From Candidatus Hydrogenedentota bacterium (GTDB lineage: Bacteria; Hydrogenedentota; Hydrogenedentia; Hydrogenedentales; CAITNO01): a stretch of DNA of 14,028 bases. A model generated the notes under the pieces. That model was given only the letters and a program-made list of their open reading frames with translations. It had not been told where the DNA came from and searched no databases. Shown here piece by piece: positions 1-6,202 of this stretch; positions within the stretch are counted from its first letter, which is position 1; each line of letters begins with the position of its first letter. The stretch covers positions 1 to 14,028 of the forward strand of contig CAIJOU010000940.1 of the NCBI GenBank assembly GCA_903822375.1, in the 5' to 3' direction. The translations under genes and the position numbers were made by a program.

Positions 1-462
1 CTCTGCCGCATCGGTCCTGTCCGCCCTTTCGCGCAGTTCTGCAAACTGGCCCTCGGCAGATTCCAATTCAGCGATGCGCCCGCGCAGTCCGTCCACCAGC
101 CCGGCCACACTCTCCAGTTCGGCGATGCGCGCATCGTACTCCGCCCCCATCCCCCGCAACGTCTCCAATTCCGCAAGCCGCTGGTCACGCTCCGCCAGCG
201 TCGCGCGCAGCGCGTCCGCCTCGGCAAGAATTGTATTCTTGGCGGCCGTCTCCTCGGCAAGCCGTTCGCTCTGTTGGGCGAATTCGGCATCAACCGAGGT
301 CTGGCTTTCGTCGTCGGAACGGGCCTGCATCAACCGCCCCGCCTGCTCATGCAGGCGCGCGGCCTGCCGCTGGAGCCGGGCTACCGCTTCTTCGTGCCAT
401 GCATCGAACGCCTGGGCTTTGCGAAGAAGATCTCCGACTAGTTCACTGGTGCTGGTTGCCAT
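1..462 (-). CDS. Coiled-coil protein of unknown function, C-terminus beyond the window
   Basis: An open frame of 154 codons runs from an ATG at 462 to the left edge without a stop, so the C-terminus is missing. The ATG follows a GGAG Shine-Dalgarno (plus-strand complement 474-477) at 11 bases. The visible protein is almost entirely predicted helix, rich in Ala, Glu, Arg, Leu and Gln. It has no Cys, no signal peptide and no membrane segment. Residues 95-145 are three tandem 17-residue units that start RLAELE, RIAELE and RIAELE, probably continuing in degenerate form beyond residue 145. This looks like a cytoplasmic coiled-coil scaffold or the coiled-coil arm of a larger protein. I do not recognise a family, and low-complexity coiled coils give misleading similarities. 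It is divergent from the dehydrogenase gene across a long gap. I am confident the frame is coding, because the opposite-strand frames here have the Ser/Arg-rich composition expected of shadows. Confidence 0.8.
   Translation of the reverse strand, partial: MATSTSELVGDLLRKAQAFDAWHEEAVARLQRQAARLHEQAGRLMQARSDDESQTSVDAEFAQQSERLAEETAAKNTILAEADALRATLAERDQRLAELETLRGMGAEYDARIAELESVAGLVDGLRGRIAELESAEGQFAELRERADRTDAAE
28..180 (-). repeat. Three tandem 51-base units encoding a 17-residue repeat
   Basis: The codons for residues 95-111, 112-128 and 129-145 of the partial coiled-coil protein align as three units, each opening with R-(L/I)-A-E-L-E-(T/S). Glycines fall near unit positions 10-12 and 14-17. 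A fourth, weaker unit may start at residue 146, but the window ends there. Seventeen is not a multiple of the heptad, so the unit probably encodes a short helix and a turn or a stutter rather than one continuous heptad coil. That last point is inference. Confidence 0.7.
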
Positions 463-523
463 GAAACATAACTCTCCGGATCTTCAGAATAAAGCCATTG
501 AGGACCCTTGCGTCTGGTACATT

Positions 524-551
524 TTAATACACCTTTAAACCGCCTGCACAA
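524..551 (-). promoter_or_regulatory. Weak promoter candidate for the coiled-coil gene
   Basis: On the minus strand TTGTGC (551-546) is followed after 16 bases by TATTAA (529-524), with an alternative -10 hexamer TAAAAT at 526-521. The -35 element matches the sigma-70 consensus at only three of six bases. It would start transcription roughly 50 bases before the ATG at 462. The position is sensible but the match is poor. Confidence 0.25.
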
Positions 552-705
552 CCCCCGAAGCACCGATAACGTCTTCATCGGCATTCCAGAGAGCCAACAG
601 ATGGGACACCATCGCCTTCGCCAAAGTGCCGCCACCAAGGTTCTGCAGGAGGCCACACCAATTACTAAGCAAGACTCGTGCCGCGCGCGCAAATAAAACG
701 CAAGT

Positions 706-732
706 CCCTTTTCTAAAAGGGTTTACGTAAAC
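706..732. promoter_or_regulatory. Nested palindromes, possible operator
   Basis: Bases 706-721 form the inverted repeat CCCTTTT-CT-AAAAGGG. Bases 721-732 are the perfect 12-base palindrome GTTTACGTAAAC, and the next overlapping palindrome AAACGTTT is centred four bases further on (729-736). CG-centred palindromes with this A/T-rich flank are typical of operators bound by LacI-family repressors. No such regulator is encoded in the window, so the link is inference. The site sits in the divergent gap, about 250 bases from the left gene and 500 from the right gene. Confidence 0.35.
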
Positions 733-1171
733 GTTTTGGGTTTGGATGAAATGGAAAGGGGTGTCCATTCTAAAACAATGATTCATGATAAATAACCGTA
801 ATCATTGTCGGACTTGGAAGATTGGGCCGTTGAAGTCGACAACTCATCGGTTCACGTCCAACACTGGATTGACTGCGGACGAAGACACAATACACCTCCA
901 GTTGAACCCGTTGGTCATGCCTTTGCGCCAGATATGCCTTCACAAAGGTTCCGCCTGGACCACTGCACCGAGAGAAGTCTATTCATATGCGGTTCTTGAC
1001 GAAACTCTTCTGTAAACAATTATAGACGCGAATGCCCCGATGCGCAACCGAATTTTCACTTTTCATACGATAGAATCCATGCGACAGCACGGGAACCGTT
1101 CTCTTTTGTCATATTTATTATCTTAGAACTGGCAGGCTTCGGTGTTTCGCTCCCGGAATAGGTCCGAAGGG

Positions 1172-1200
1172 TTGTCTTGTCAGTCCGGGCGGTGTAGCAT
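1172..1200 (+). promoter_or_regulatory. Promoter candidate for the dehydrogenase-helicase pair
   Basis: TTGTCT (1172-1177) and TAGCAT (1195-1200) are separated by 17 bases, each matching the sigma-70 consensus at four of six positions. Transcription would begin near 1207, giving a leader of about 35 bases that contains the Shine-Dalgarno hairpin at 1225-1239. The position and spacing are good and the match is modest. Confidence 0.35.
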
Positions 1201-1224
1201 ATCCCAAGTTTGACACCGTTCTTC

Positions 1225-1239
1225 AGGAGGATTTCTCCT
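1225..1239 (+). promoter_or_regulatory. Shine-Dalgarno inside a 5-bp hairpin
   Basis: AGGAG (1225-1229) pairs perfectly with CTCCT (1235-1239) across the loop GATTT. The full AGGAGG at 1225-1230 is the only good ribosome-binding site for the ATG at 1242, at a spacing of 11 bases. If the hairpin forms in the mRNA it hides this site. A five-pair stem is marginal in stability, so it could be a thermally or ligand-modulated switch or could simply be melted by ribosomes. Confidence 0.5.
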
Positions 1240-1241
1240 TT

Positions 1242-1961
1242 ATGCTGCTTGATGGAAAGACCGCCGTTGTCACCGGCGCGGGGCGCGGCATTGGACGCGC
1301 TATTGCGCTGGCCTTTGCCCGTGAGGGCTGCGATATCGCCGTGGCCGCACGTTCGGAGGACGAAATTGAGGAAACACGCCGCCTGACGGCGGAAACAGGA
1401 CGCCGGGTCATTGCGCTGCGCTGCGATGTGGCCGACCCCGCCTCGGTGACGACAATGGCGCGGCGGGTGCTTGCCGAATTTGGGCAGGTGGACATCCTGG
1501 TGAACAATGCGGGTTACGGCAAATTCAAGCCGTTCGTGGAACTTACGGACGAAGAGTTCACCCGCACTATCGATGTGAATCTGACCGGTGCGTTTCGCTG
1601 CATCAAGGCGTTCCTGCCGGGCATGATGGCGCGCAAGTCGGGCCGGATTATCAACGTTTCGAGCGTGTCGGGGCTGAAGGGCCTGGACCGGCAGAGCGCC
1701 TACTGCGCATCGAAGCACGGGCTGAACGGCCTGAGCAAGACGCTTGCGCTGGAACTGCGCCCCCATGGCATTGCGGTGCATGCGCTGTGTCCCGGCGGCG
1801 TGACCACGCGGCTGTCGGAGGAGGAAATGCCCGACCGCGACAAGACGGACTGGATGACGCCTGAGGATATCGCGCATGTGGCGCTGTTTCTGGCGTCCAT
1901 GGGACCGCGCGCCACGACGGATGTCATCCATGTGCGCCGCTTCGGCGGCGAGCCGCTCTGA
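1242..1961 (+). CDS. Short-chain dehydrogenase/reductase (classical SDR)
   Basis: This 239-residue protein has the usual length of a classical SDR, a cytoplasmic NAD(P)(H)-dependent oxidoreductase with a Rossmann fold. The cofactor-binding motif TGAGRGIG lies at residues 11-18 and the NNAG motif at 88-91. The active-site set is Asn113, Ser141, Tyr154 and Lys158 (the YCASK motif), followed by the PG pair at 184-185. An Arg (R37, in AARSED) after the second strand would favour NADPH, which is inference. The substrate cannot be told from sequence; FabG-like 3-oxoacyl reductases, sugar dehydrogenases and others share this layout. The start at 1242 places the first beta strand correctly and has AGGAGG upstream. 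Its stop overlaps the helicase start (TGATG), so the two are translated together, although no metabolic link between them is obvious. Confidence 0.92.
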   Translation: MLLDGKTAVVTGAGRGIGRAIALAFAREGCDIAVAARSEDEIEETRRLTAETGRRVIALRCDVADPASVTTMARRVLAEFGQVDILVNNAGYGKFKPFVELTDEEFTRTIDVNLTGAFRCIKAFLPGMMARKSGRIINVSSVSGLKGLDRQSAYCASKHGLNGLSKTLALELRPHGIAVHALCPGGVTTRLSEEEMPDRDKTDWMTPEDIAHVALFLASMGPRATTDVIHVRRFGGEPL

Positions 1962-4171
1962 TGGCGCAACTGCACTTCCCCCCGGAACCGCGGCACGGGC
2001 CGGTGCCCCATCCGCCCGATGACCCGAACCAGTCGGACCTCGAAACCGAGGTCGAAATAGAGGGAGTCGTCGCGCGCATCGTCTACGAGAACCCCGAAAA
2101 CGGGTATGTTGTCGCGCGAATGACTGTGAAGGGACAGCCTGACCTGGTAACCTTTGTGGGAAATCTGCTTGCGGTGTCTCCGGGCGAGACGGTGCGCATA
2201 ACGGGGCGCTGGGTGGAGGACCGGCGTTTCGGCCGGCAACTCCGCGTCACCCTGTGCGAGACGATTCTGCCGAGCACCGTTGAGACGATAGAGGCCTATT
2301 TGGGGTCCGGACTGATTCCCGGCATCGGCTCCGAGTACGCCAAACGGCTGGTGCAGGCCTTTCACGAGGAGACGCTTCGGGTCATCGACCGGCAGCCGGA
2401 ACGGTTGCGCGCCGTGCCGGGCATCGGTCCCAAGCGGGCGCGGCAAATCCGCGACGCCTGGAACGAGCGGCGGTCGGTCCATTCGGTCATGCTCTTCCTG
2501 CAGGGCTGCGGCGTCACGCCCGGCCAGGCGGTCAAGATATTCAAGCAGTACGGCGGCCGGGCCGCATCGGTCGTGCGCGACAACCCCTACCGGCTCGCCG
2601 AAGACATCAACGGCATCGGATTCCAGTCGGCGGACCGCATCGCGCGCCAGATCGGCATCGCGCCGGACTCGCCCGCGCGCATCGAGGCGGGTCTGCTGCA
2701 CACGCTCAATGCCGCCGGCGGCGAGGGGCACATGTTCCTCGATCGGGCGCGACTGGCAGAGGATGCGGCGCGGCTGCTCAACGTCGCCCCGGCACTGCTG
2801 GGCGGTGGAATCACGCGACTGGTCGGGACGCAGCGAATGGTTCTTGAGGGCGACGCCTGCTTCGTGTCGCTGATGCACGCCGCCGAACGCGGCTGCGCCG
2901 AGGGGTTCAAGCGGTTGCTGCGCACGCCCTGCGAACCCGTGCCGATCCAGGTGGACAAGGCGCTGCAGTGGGTGGAGAAGCTCAAAGGCATAAAACTGTC
3001 GCCCGGCCAGCGCGAGGCGATACGCATGGGCGTCGAAACCAAGGTGCTCGTCATCACGGGCGGCCCGGGAACGGGCAAGACAACCGTGCTCAACAGCCTG
3101 CTCGCCGTTCTGGAGAAGAAGGGGTTGTCCTTTGTGCTTGCCGCGCCCACCGGCCGCGCGGCCAAGCGCATGGAGGCCGCCACGGACCGCGAGGCGCGCA
3201 CACTCCACCGCATGCTGGAGTACAGCCCCAACACGGGCAAATTCCAGCGCGATGAGAACAACCCGCTCAGCACGGACATGGTGGTGGTCGACGAGGCGTC
3301 GATGATCGATGCGCAGCTCATGAACAGCCTGCTTGCCGCGGTCCCGCCCTTTGCGCGGCTGCTGTTGGTGGGCGACGTTGACCAGCTTCCGTCCGTGGGA
3401 CCGGGCAACGTGCTGTTCGACGTGATTGCCAGCGGCCTCGTGCCCGTGGTCCGGCTCGACACTGTGTTCCGTCAGGCCGACGGCAGCGGCATCATCGAAA
3501 ATGCGCACCGCATCAACCGGGGCGAAATGCCCCGCTTCAACGACACCGACTTTGTGCTCATCGAGCGCGACGACCCCGCCGCCGCGCTGGAGACGATCGT
3601 TGAAGTGGTGGCGCGCCGCGTTCCGGCGCACTTCGGGCTCGACCCGGTGCGTGACATTCAGGTGCTCGCTCCGATGCGGCGCGGCGAGGCCGGTGTGGAG
3701 CACATCAACGCGGCGCTCAAGGCCGCGCTCAACCCCGGCGGCACGCCCGTGCCGCGCCGCGAGTTCGGTGTCGGCGACAAGGTGATGCAGTTGCGCAACA
3801 ATTACGACCTCGATGTGTTCAACGGTGACACGGGCGTGATCACGCTGGTGGACACTGACGCGGGCGAGCTTCAGGTGGCCTTTGACGATCAGCGGCAGGT
3901 GATCTATCCCTTTGAGGAGACGGACAATCTCACGCTCGCCTACTGTGCCACCGTGCACAAGTCCCAGGGCAGCGAGTATCCCGCCGTGGTGCTTTCCTTT
4001 CTGCCCCAGCACTACATGATGCTTCAGCGCAACGTGCTCTACACCGCCATCACGCGCGGCAAGCGCCTCGTCGTGATCGTGGGCAGCAGGAAGGCCCTGG
4101 CCCTGGCCCTGCGCAACAGCCGAATCTCCCACCGCAACACCCGCCTTGCAGAACGGTTGCGGAATGAATGA
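1961..4171 (+). CDS. recD2: RecD2-type ATP-dependent DNA helicase
   Basis: The 736-residue protein has the length and layout of RecD2 (YrrC-like), a superfamily 1B 5'-3' DNA helicase that works without RecBC. The N-terminal region (about 30-110) has the OB-like strand pattern of the family. A helix-hairpin-helix motif with PGIGPKRA lies near 150-165. Walker A GGPGTGKT is at 367-374, Walker B VVVDEASM at 441-448 and motif III GDVDQLPSVGPG at 471-482. The C-terminal UvrD-like part carries VHKSQGSE at 665-672 and motif VI LYTAITRGK at 693-701 with arginine finger R699. All key ATPase residues are present, so the enzyme should be active in DNA repair or replication-fork processing. The start overlaps the stop of the dehydrogenase by one base (TGATG), with no strong Shine-Dalgarno of its own, which points to translational coupling. 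It converges on a minus-strand gene 84 bases away; no clear intrinsic terminator is visible between them. Confidence 0.95.
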   Translation: MAQLHFPPEPRHGPVPHPPDDPNQSDLETEVEIEGVVARIVYENPENGYVVARMTVKGQPDLVTFVGNLLAVSPGETVRITGRWVEDRRFGRQLRVTLCETILPSTVETIEAYLGSGLIPGIGSEYAKRLVQAFHEETLRVIDRQPERLRAVPGIGPKRARQIRDAWNERRSVHSVMLFLQGCGVTPGQAVKIFKQYGGRAASVVRDNPYRLAEDINGIGFQSADRIARQIGIAPDSPARIEAGLLHTLNAAGGEGHMFLDRARLAEDAARLLNVAPALLGGGITRLVGTQRMVLEGDACFVSLMHAAERGCAEGFKRLLRTPCEPVPIQVDKALQWVEKLKGIKLSPGQREAIRMGVETKVLVITGGPGTGKTTVLNSLLAVLEKKGLSFVLAAPTGRAAKRMEAATDREARTLHRMLEYSPNTGKFQRDENNPLSTDMVVVDEASMIDAQLMNSLLAAVPPFARLLLVGDVDQLPSVGPGNVLFDVIASGLVPVVRLDTVFRQADGSGIIENAHRINRGEMPRFNDTDFVLIERDDPAAALETIVEVVARRVPAHFGLDPVRDIQVLAPMRRGEAGVEHINAALKAALNPGGTPVPRREFGVGDKVMQLRNNYDLDVFNGDTGVITLVDTDAGELQVAFDDQRQVIYPFEETDNLTLAYCATVHKSQGSEYPAVVLSFLPQHYMMLQRNVLYTAITRGKRLVVIVGSRKALALALRNSRISHRNTRLAERLRNE

Positions 4172-4255
4172 ACGCTTTCCTGGGACGCCTTCCGGAGGGG
4201 GGTGGGTCCTGTCATGATGTGCCGACGAATTCCGCCCGTCTTCGTTCGTCAGGGC

Positions 4256-4894
4256 TCAACCTGTGGAGACTGAATCGATTTCGGACTGGGGATAATATTT
4301 CTCCAGACAGTCCGGACACAACCCATGGCTGAACAGCGCGTCGGTGTGCTCCTGAATATAGCTTTCGATTCTCTGCCAGGACTCTTTGTCGTTTCGTATC
4401 TTTTTGCAGTGCATACAGATGGGAAGTATCCCCTGAAGGGTCTTCACATGGAACAGCGAAGCCTTCAGGTCCTCCACCCGCCTGGCCAGCGAGTATTGCA
4501 GTTCAAGAACCCGCTGGCCGGTTTTGATGCGCGCCCGCAGTTCGGCGCTGTTGAAGGGCTTGGTGACGTAGTCATCCGCACCCGCCTCAAATCCCGCCAC
4601 GATGTCTTCCTTGTTTCCCAATCCCGTGAGCAGGATGATATAGGGGACAATCGCCGTATCCATCGTGCGAAGCTGCCGACACAGGTCCAACCCGGTCCTG
4701 CCGGGCATCATCCAGTCCAAGAGCAACAGGCTCGGCGCGTCGTCCATCTCAAGGATGCGCCATGCATCATCGCCGTTCTCGGCGCATACCACTTCGTGTC
4801 CCCAACGCCTCAAACGCGCCTCCAGCATGTGCCGGGTGGTCGTGTCATCTTCCGCGACGAGAATCCGCAAATCCGTTTCCTTCACTGTCGTCAT
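4256..4894 (-). CDS. Response regulator with C-terminal Cys4 domain
   Basis: The 212-residue protein has a complete CheY-like receiver at about 9-128, with acidic residues E15, D16 and D17, phospho-acceptor D60, T90 and K112. A helical linker (about 128-153) follows, then a short Cys domain at about 155-202. In that domain CMHCKKIRND holds C160 and C163, and HGLCPDC holds H190, C193 and C196. The C-x2-CKKIR...H-x2-C-x2-C pattern recurs at the ends of many environmental response regulators and PAS proteins. It looks metal-binding, but I know of no established function. There is no DNA-binding or enzymatic output. The ATG at 4894 has a modest GGCGGA ribosome site and lies 38 bases after the REC-HD-GYP stop, so it is the last gene of that unit. 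Confidence 0.88.
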   Translation of the reverse strand: MTTVKETDLRILVAEDDTTTRHMLEARLRRWGHEVVCAENGDDAWRILEMDDAPSLLLLDWMMPGRTGLDLCRQLRTMDTAIVPYIILLTGLGNKEDIVAGFEAGADDYVTKPFNSAELRARIKTGQRVLELQYSLARRVEDLKASLFHVKTLQGILPICMHCKKIRNDKESWQRIESYIQEHTDALFSHGLCPDCLEKYYPQSEIDSVSTG

Positions 4895-4932
4895 TTCCGC
4901 CTAATACAACTTCTGGGGGGCTGTCCGGACCG

Positions 4933-6081
4933 CTAACGGGCGCTCTCAATGTTTACTTCGGCCGGAGGCTCAATAAACTGAACGCGTATTCTCTCTATTT
5001 CCGCTATCTGCTCCTCAAAAATTCGGCACATTGCCGGGTCAAAGTGACTTCCGGCCTCCTCGGCGATAATCTGCCTTGACCTTTCAACGGGGAAGGCCGG
5101 TTTGTATGCCCGCTCTGAGACAAGCGCGTCAAACACGTCGGCCAGCGCAACTATCCGGCTCTCCACCGGAATGTCTTCGCCGACCAGTCCGTTGGGATAT
5201 CCGGTGCCGTCCCATTTCTCATGGTGGCTGAGGGCGATACGCGAGGCCATCCTGATGAAGGGGTTCTCATCGGCCAAATCGCGTTTTGGGTGCTGGACCT
5301 CTTCGGTCCAGTGGAGCGCCTCCAGCGCCTTGGGTTGTTCAAGCAGCAGGCGGGAACCAATCTCACAGTGACTCTGCATGACTTTCACCTCGTCCAGGGT
5401 GAGTGACCCGGGCTTTAAGAAGACCCGGTCGGGAATGGCAATCTTGCCGATGTCATGCAGGGGGCTGGTAAGAAAAATGTCCTCGACGAAATGGGGGGGC
5501 ATTCCCAGACCGATGGCAATCGCCCGGGAATAAAGCGCCACGCGCACGACGTGGTGACCTGTCTGGTCGTCGCGGTATTCGCAGGCTTTTGCCAGGCGCC
5601 ACAGAATCTCGCGGTGGGAGGTTTCGAGCGCCTGGGTCCGTTCGACAACCTTGTCCTCAAGCGACAGTATATTCTCGGCCAGTTCGTCCTGGTAGCCTTT
5701 GAGTCGCAGGGCGCTGCGCAGCCTGCCCAGTAAATCCTCCCGGCAGATGGGCTTGTTCAGCAGGTCCGTTGCGCCCAGTTCCAATGCCTGGCGCTTGAGG
5801 CTGGGTTCGCAGTCGCCCGTCAGGATTATCACCGGAATGCTCCGGGTGCGCTCCGCCTCCTGCAACGTCTTCAAGAGCCAGAATCCATCCTTTTCCGGCA
5901 TGCGCGCATCGGAGACGACAACGTCAAAATCGACCTGTTCGACCAGGGCTATCGCCTCATCCGCGCCGAGGGAAAAGTGCGTCTCCCAACCTGCGGCATA
6001 AGGCGCAATCATCCGTTCGAGTATGTCGAGGATGTTCGGGTCATCATCCACGAACAAAAGCCTCTTGGGTGTTGTCTTCAT
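4933..6081 (-). CDS. REC-HD-GYP response regulator, cyclic di-GMP phosphodiesterase
   Basis: Counting from the Met at 6081 the protein has 382 residues. A receiver (about 6-125) carries D12-D14, phospho-acceptor D58, T88 and K110. A short coiled coil (about 133-158) leads to an HD-GYP domain (about 155-350). Visible HD-GYP motifs are GHHVVRV (175-181), HDIGK (209-213, metal ligands H209 and D210), SHHEKWDGTGYPNG (285-298, GYP at 294-296) and ALADVFDAL (312-320). RpfG-type proteins of this layout degrade cyclic di-GMP to pGpG or GMP, usually controlled by phosphorylation of the receiver. All expected catalytic motifs are present. The frame stays open to 6279, but that would overlap the preceding gene. 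I chose 6081 because it begins just before the receiver. An in-frame ATG at 6144 with an AGGCGGG site is a real alternative and would add 21 residues. Transcription is probably shared with the hybrid kinase upstream. Confidence 0.9.
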   Translation of the reverse strand: MKTTPKRLLFVDDDPNILDILERMIAPYAAGWETHFSLGADEAIALVEQVDFDVVVSDARMPEKDGFWLLKTLQEAERTRSIPVIILTGDCEPSLKRQALELGATDLLNKPICREDLLGRLRSALRLKGYQDELAENILSLEDKVVERTQALETSHREILWRLAKACEYRDDQTGHHVVRVALYSRAIAIGLGMPPHFVEDIFLTSPLHDIGKIAIPDRVFLKPGSLTLDEVKVMQSHCEIGSRLLLEQPKALEALHWTEEVQHPKRDLADENPFIRMASRIALSHHEKWDGTGYPNGLVGEDIPVESRIVALADVFDALVSERAYKPAFPVERSRQIIAEEAGSHFDPAMCRIFEEQIAEIERIRVQFIEPPAEVNIESAR

Positions 6082-6094
6082 CGCGCCCCCGATT

Positions 6095-6119
6095 CCGGAA
6101 GTACGGCTGAGTCCTCCGG
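6095..6119 (-). promoter_or_regulatory. Hairpin in the leader of the REC-HD-GYP gene
   Basis: Read on the minus strand, CCGGAGG (6119-6113) pairs with CTTCCGG (6101-6095) around an 11-base loop. This makes a seven-pair stem with one G-U pair, ending 13 bases before the ATG at 6081. It has no T tract, so it is not an intrinsic terminator. If the true start is the ATG at 6144 the hairpin lies inside the coding region instead. It does not match the cyclic di-GMP riboswitch core that I looked for because of the gene's function. Confidence 0.35.
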
Positions 6120-6202
6120 GCAACTTTACACTCTCTATTCCCATTATACCCGCCTTTACGCTGAAATGTCCCGAAATCGGATCTCCCCCTTCTTTTATGT
6201 CT

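Larger units (their letters stand above)
463..1241. other. Long gap without a recognisable gene
   Basis: This stretch separates two divergent genes. Several short frames are open here, but none has a convincing ribosome-binding site, recognisable motif or coding-like codon use, and they overlap one another on both strands. Parts near 690-800 and 1010-1130 are visibly more AT-rich than the genes on either side. The recognisable content is a pair of nested palindromes at 706-732, a weak promoter candidate for the left gene, a weak promoter candidate for the right gene and a hairpin over the right gene's Shine-Dalgarno. No tRNA cloverleaf, transposase remnant or terminal inverted repeat was found by eye. 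Confidence 0.6.

Noticed and set aside
535..786. 83-codon minus-strand frame in the left gap
   Set aside because: No ribosome site or recognisable motif; it crosses the palindrome cluster and overlaps other equally weak frames.
805..999. 64-codon plus-strand frame in the left gap
   Set aside because: No homology I recognise, no Shine-Dalgarno, and ordinary chance length.
1210..1215. Exact TTGACA hexamer before the dehydrogenase
   Set aside because: Its -10 partner would have to fall at or inside the start of the coding region, leaving no leader and excluding the Shine-Dalgarno.
1056..1931. Minus-strand frame opposite the dehydrogenase
   Set aside because: Composition is Arg/His-rich with no motif, and the plus strand encodes an intact SDR.
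1700..4132. Very long open frame on the minus strand opposite RecD2
   Set aside because: It is a shadow of the GC-rich codon use of the helicase. Its product is His/Arg/Gly-rich without any motif, while the plus strand has every RecD2 motif.
4172..4255. Bidirectional terminator between RecD2 and the Cys4 receiver gene
   Set aside because: GACGAA at 4224-4229 can pair with TTCGTC at 4245-4250, but the loop is 15 bases and there is no T run on either side.
6082..6202. Cyclic di-GMP riboswitch before the HD-GYP gene
   Set aside because: I looked because of the gene's function. A stretch with TAAAG and a hairpin is vaguely similar, but the conserved GEMM core and its first stem are not present.
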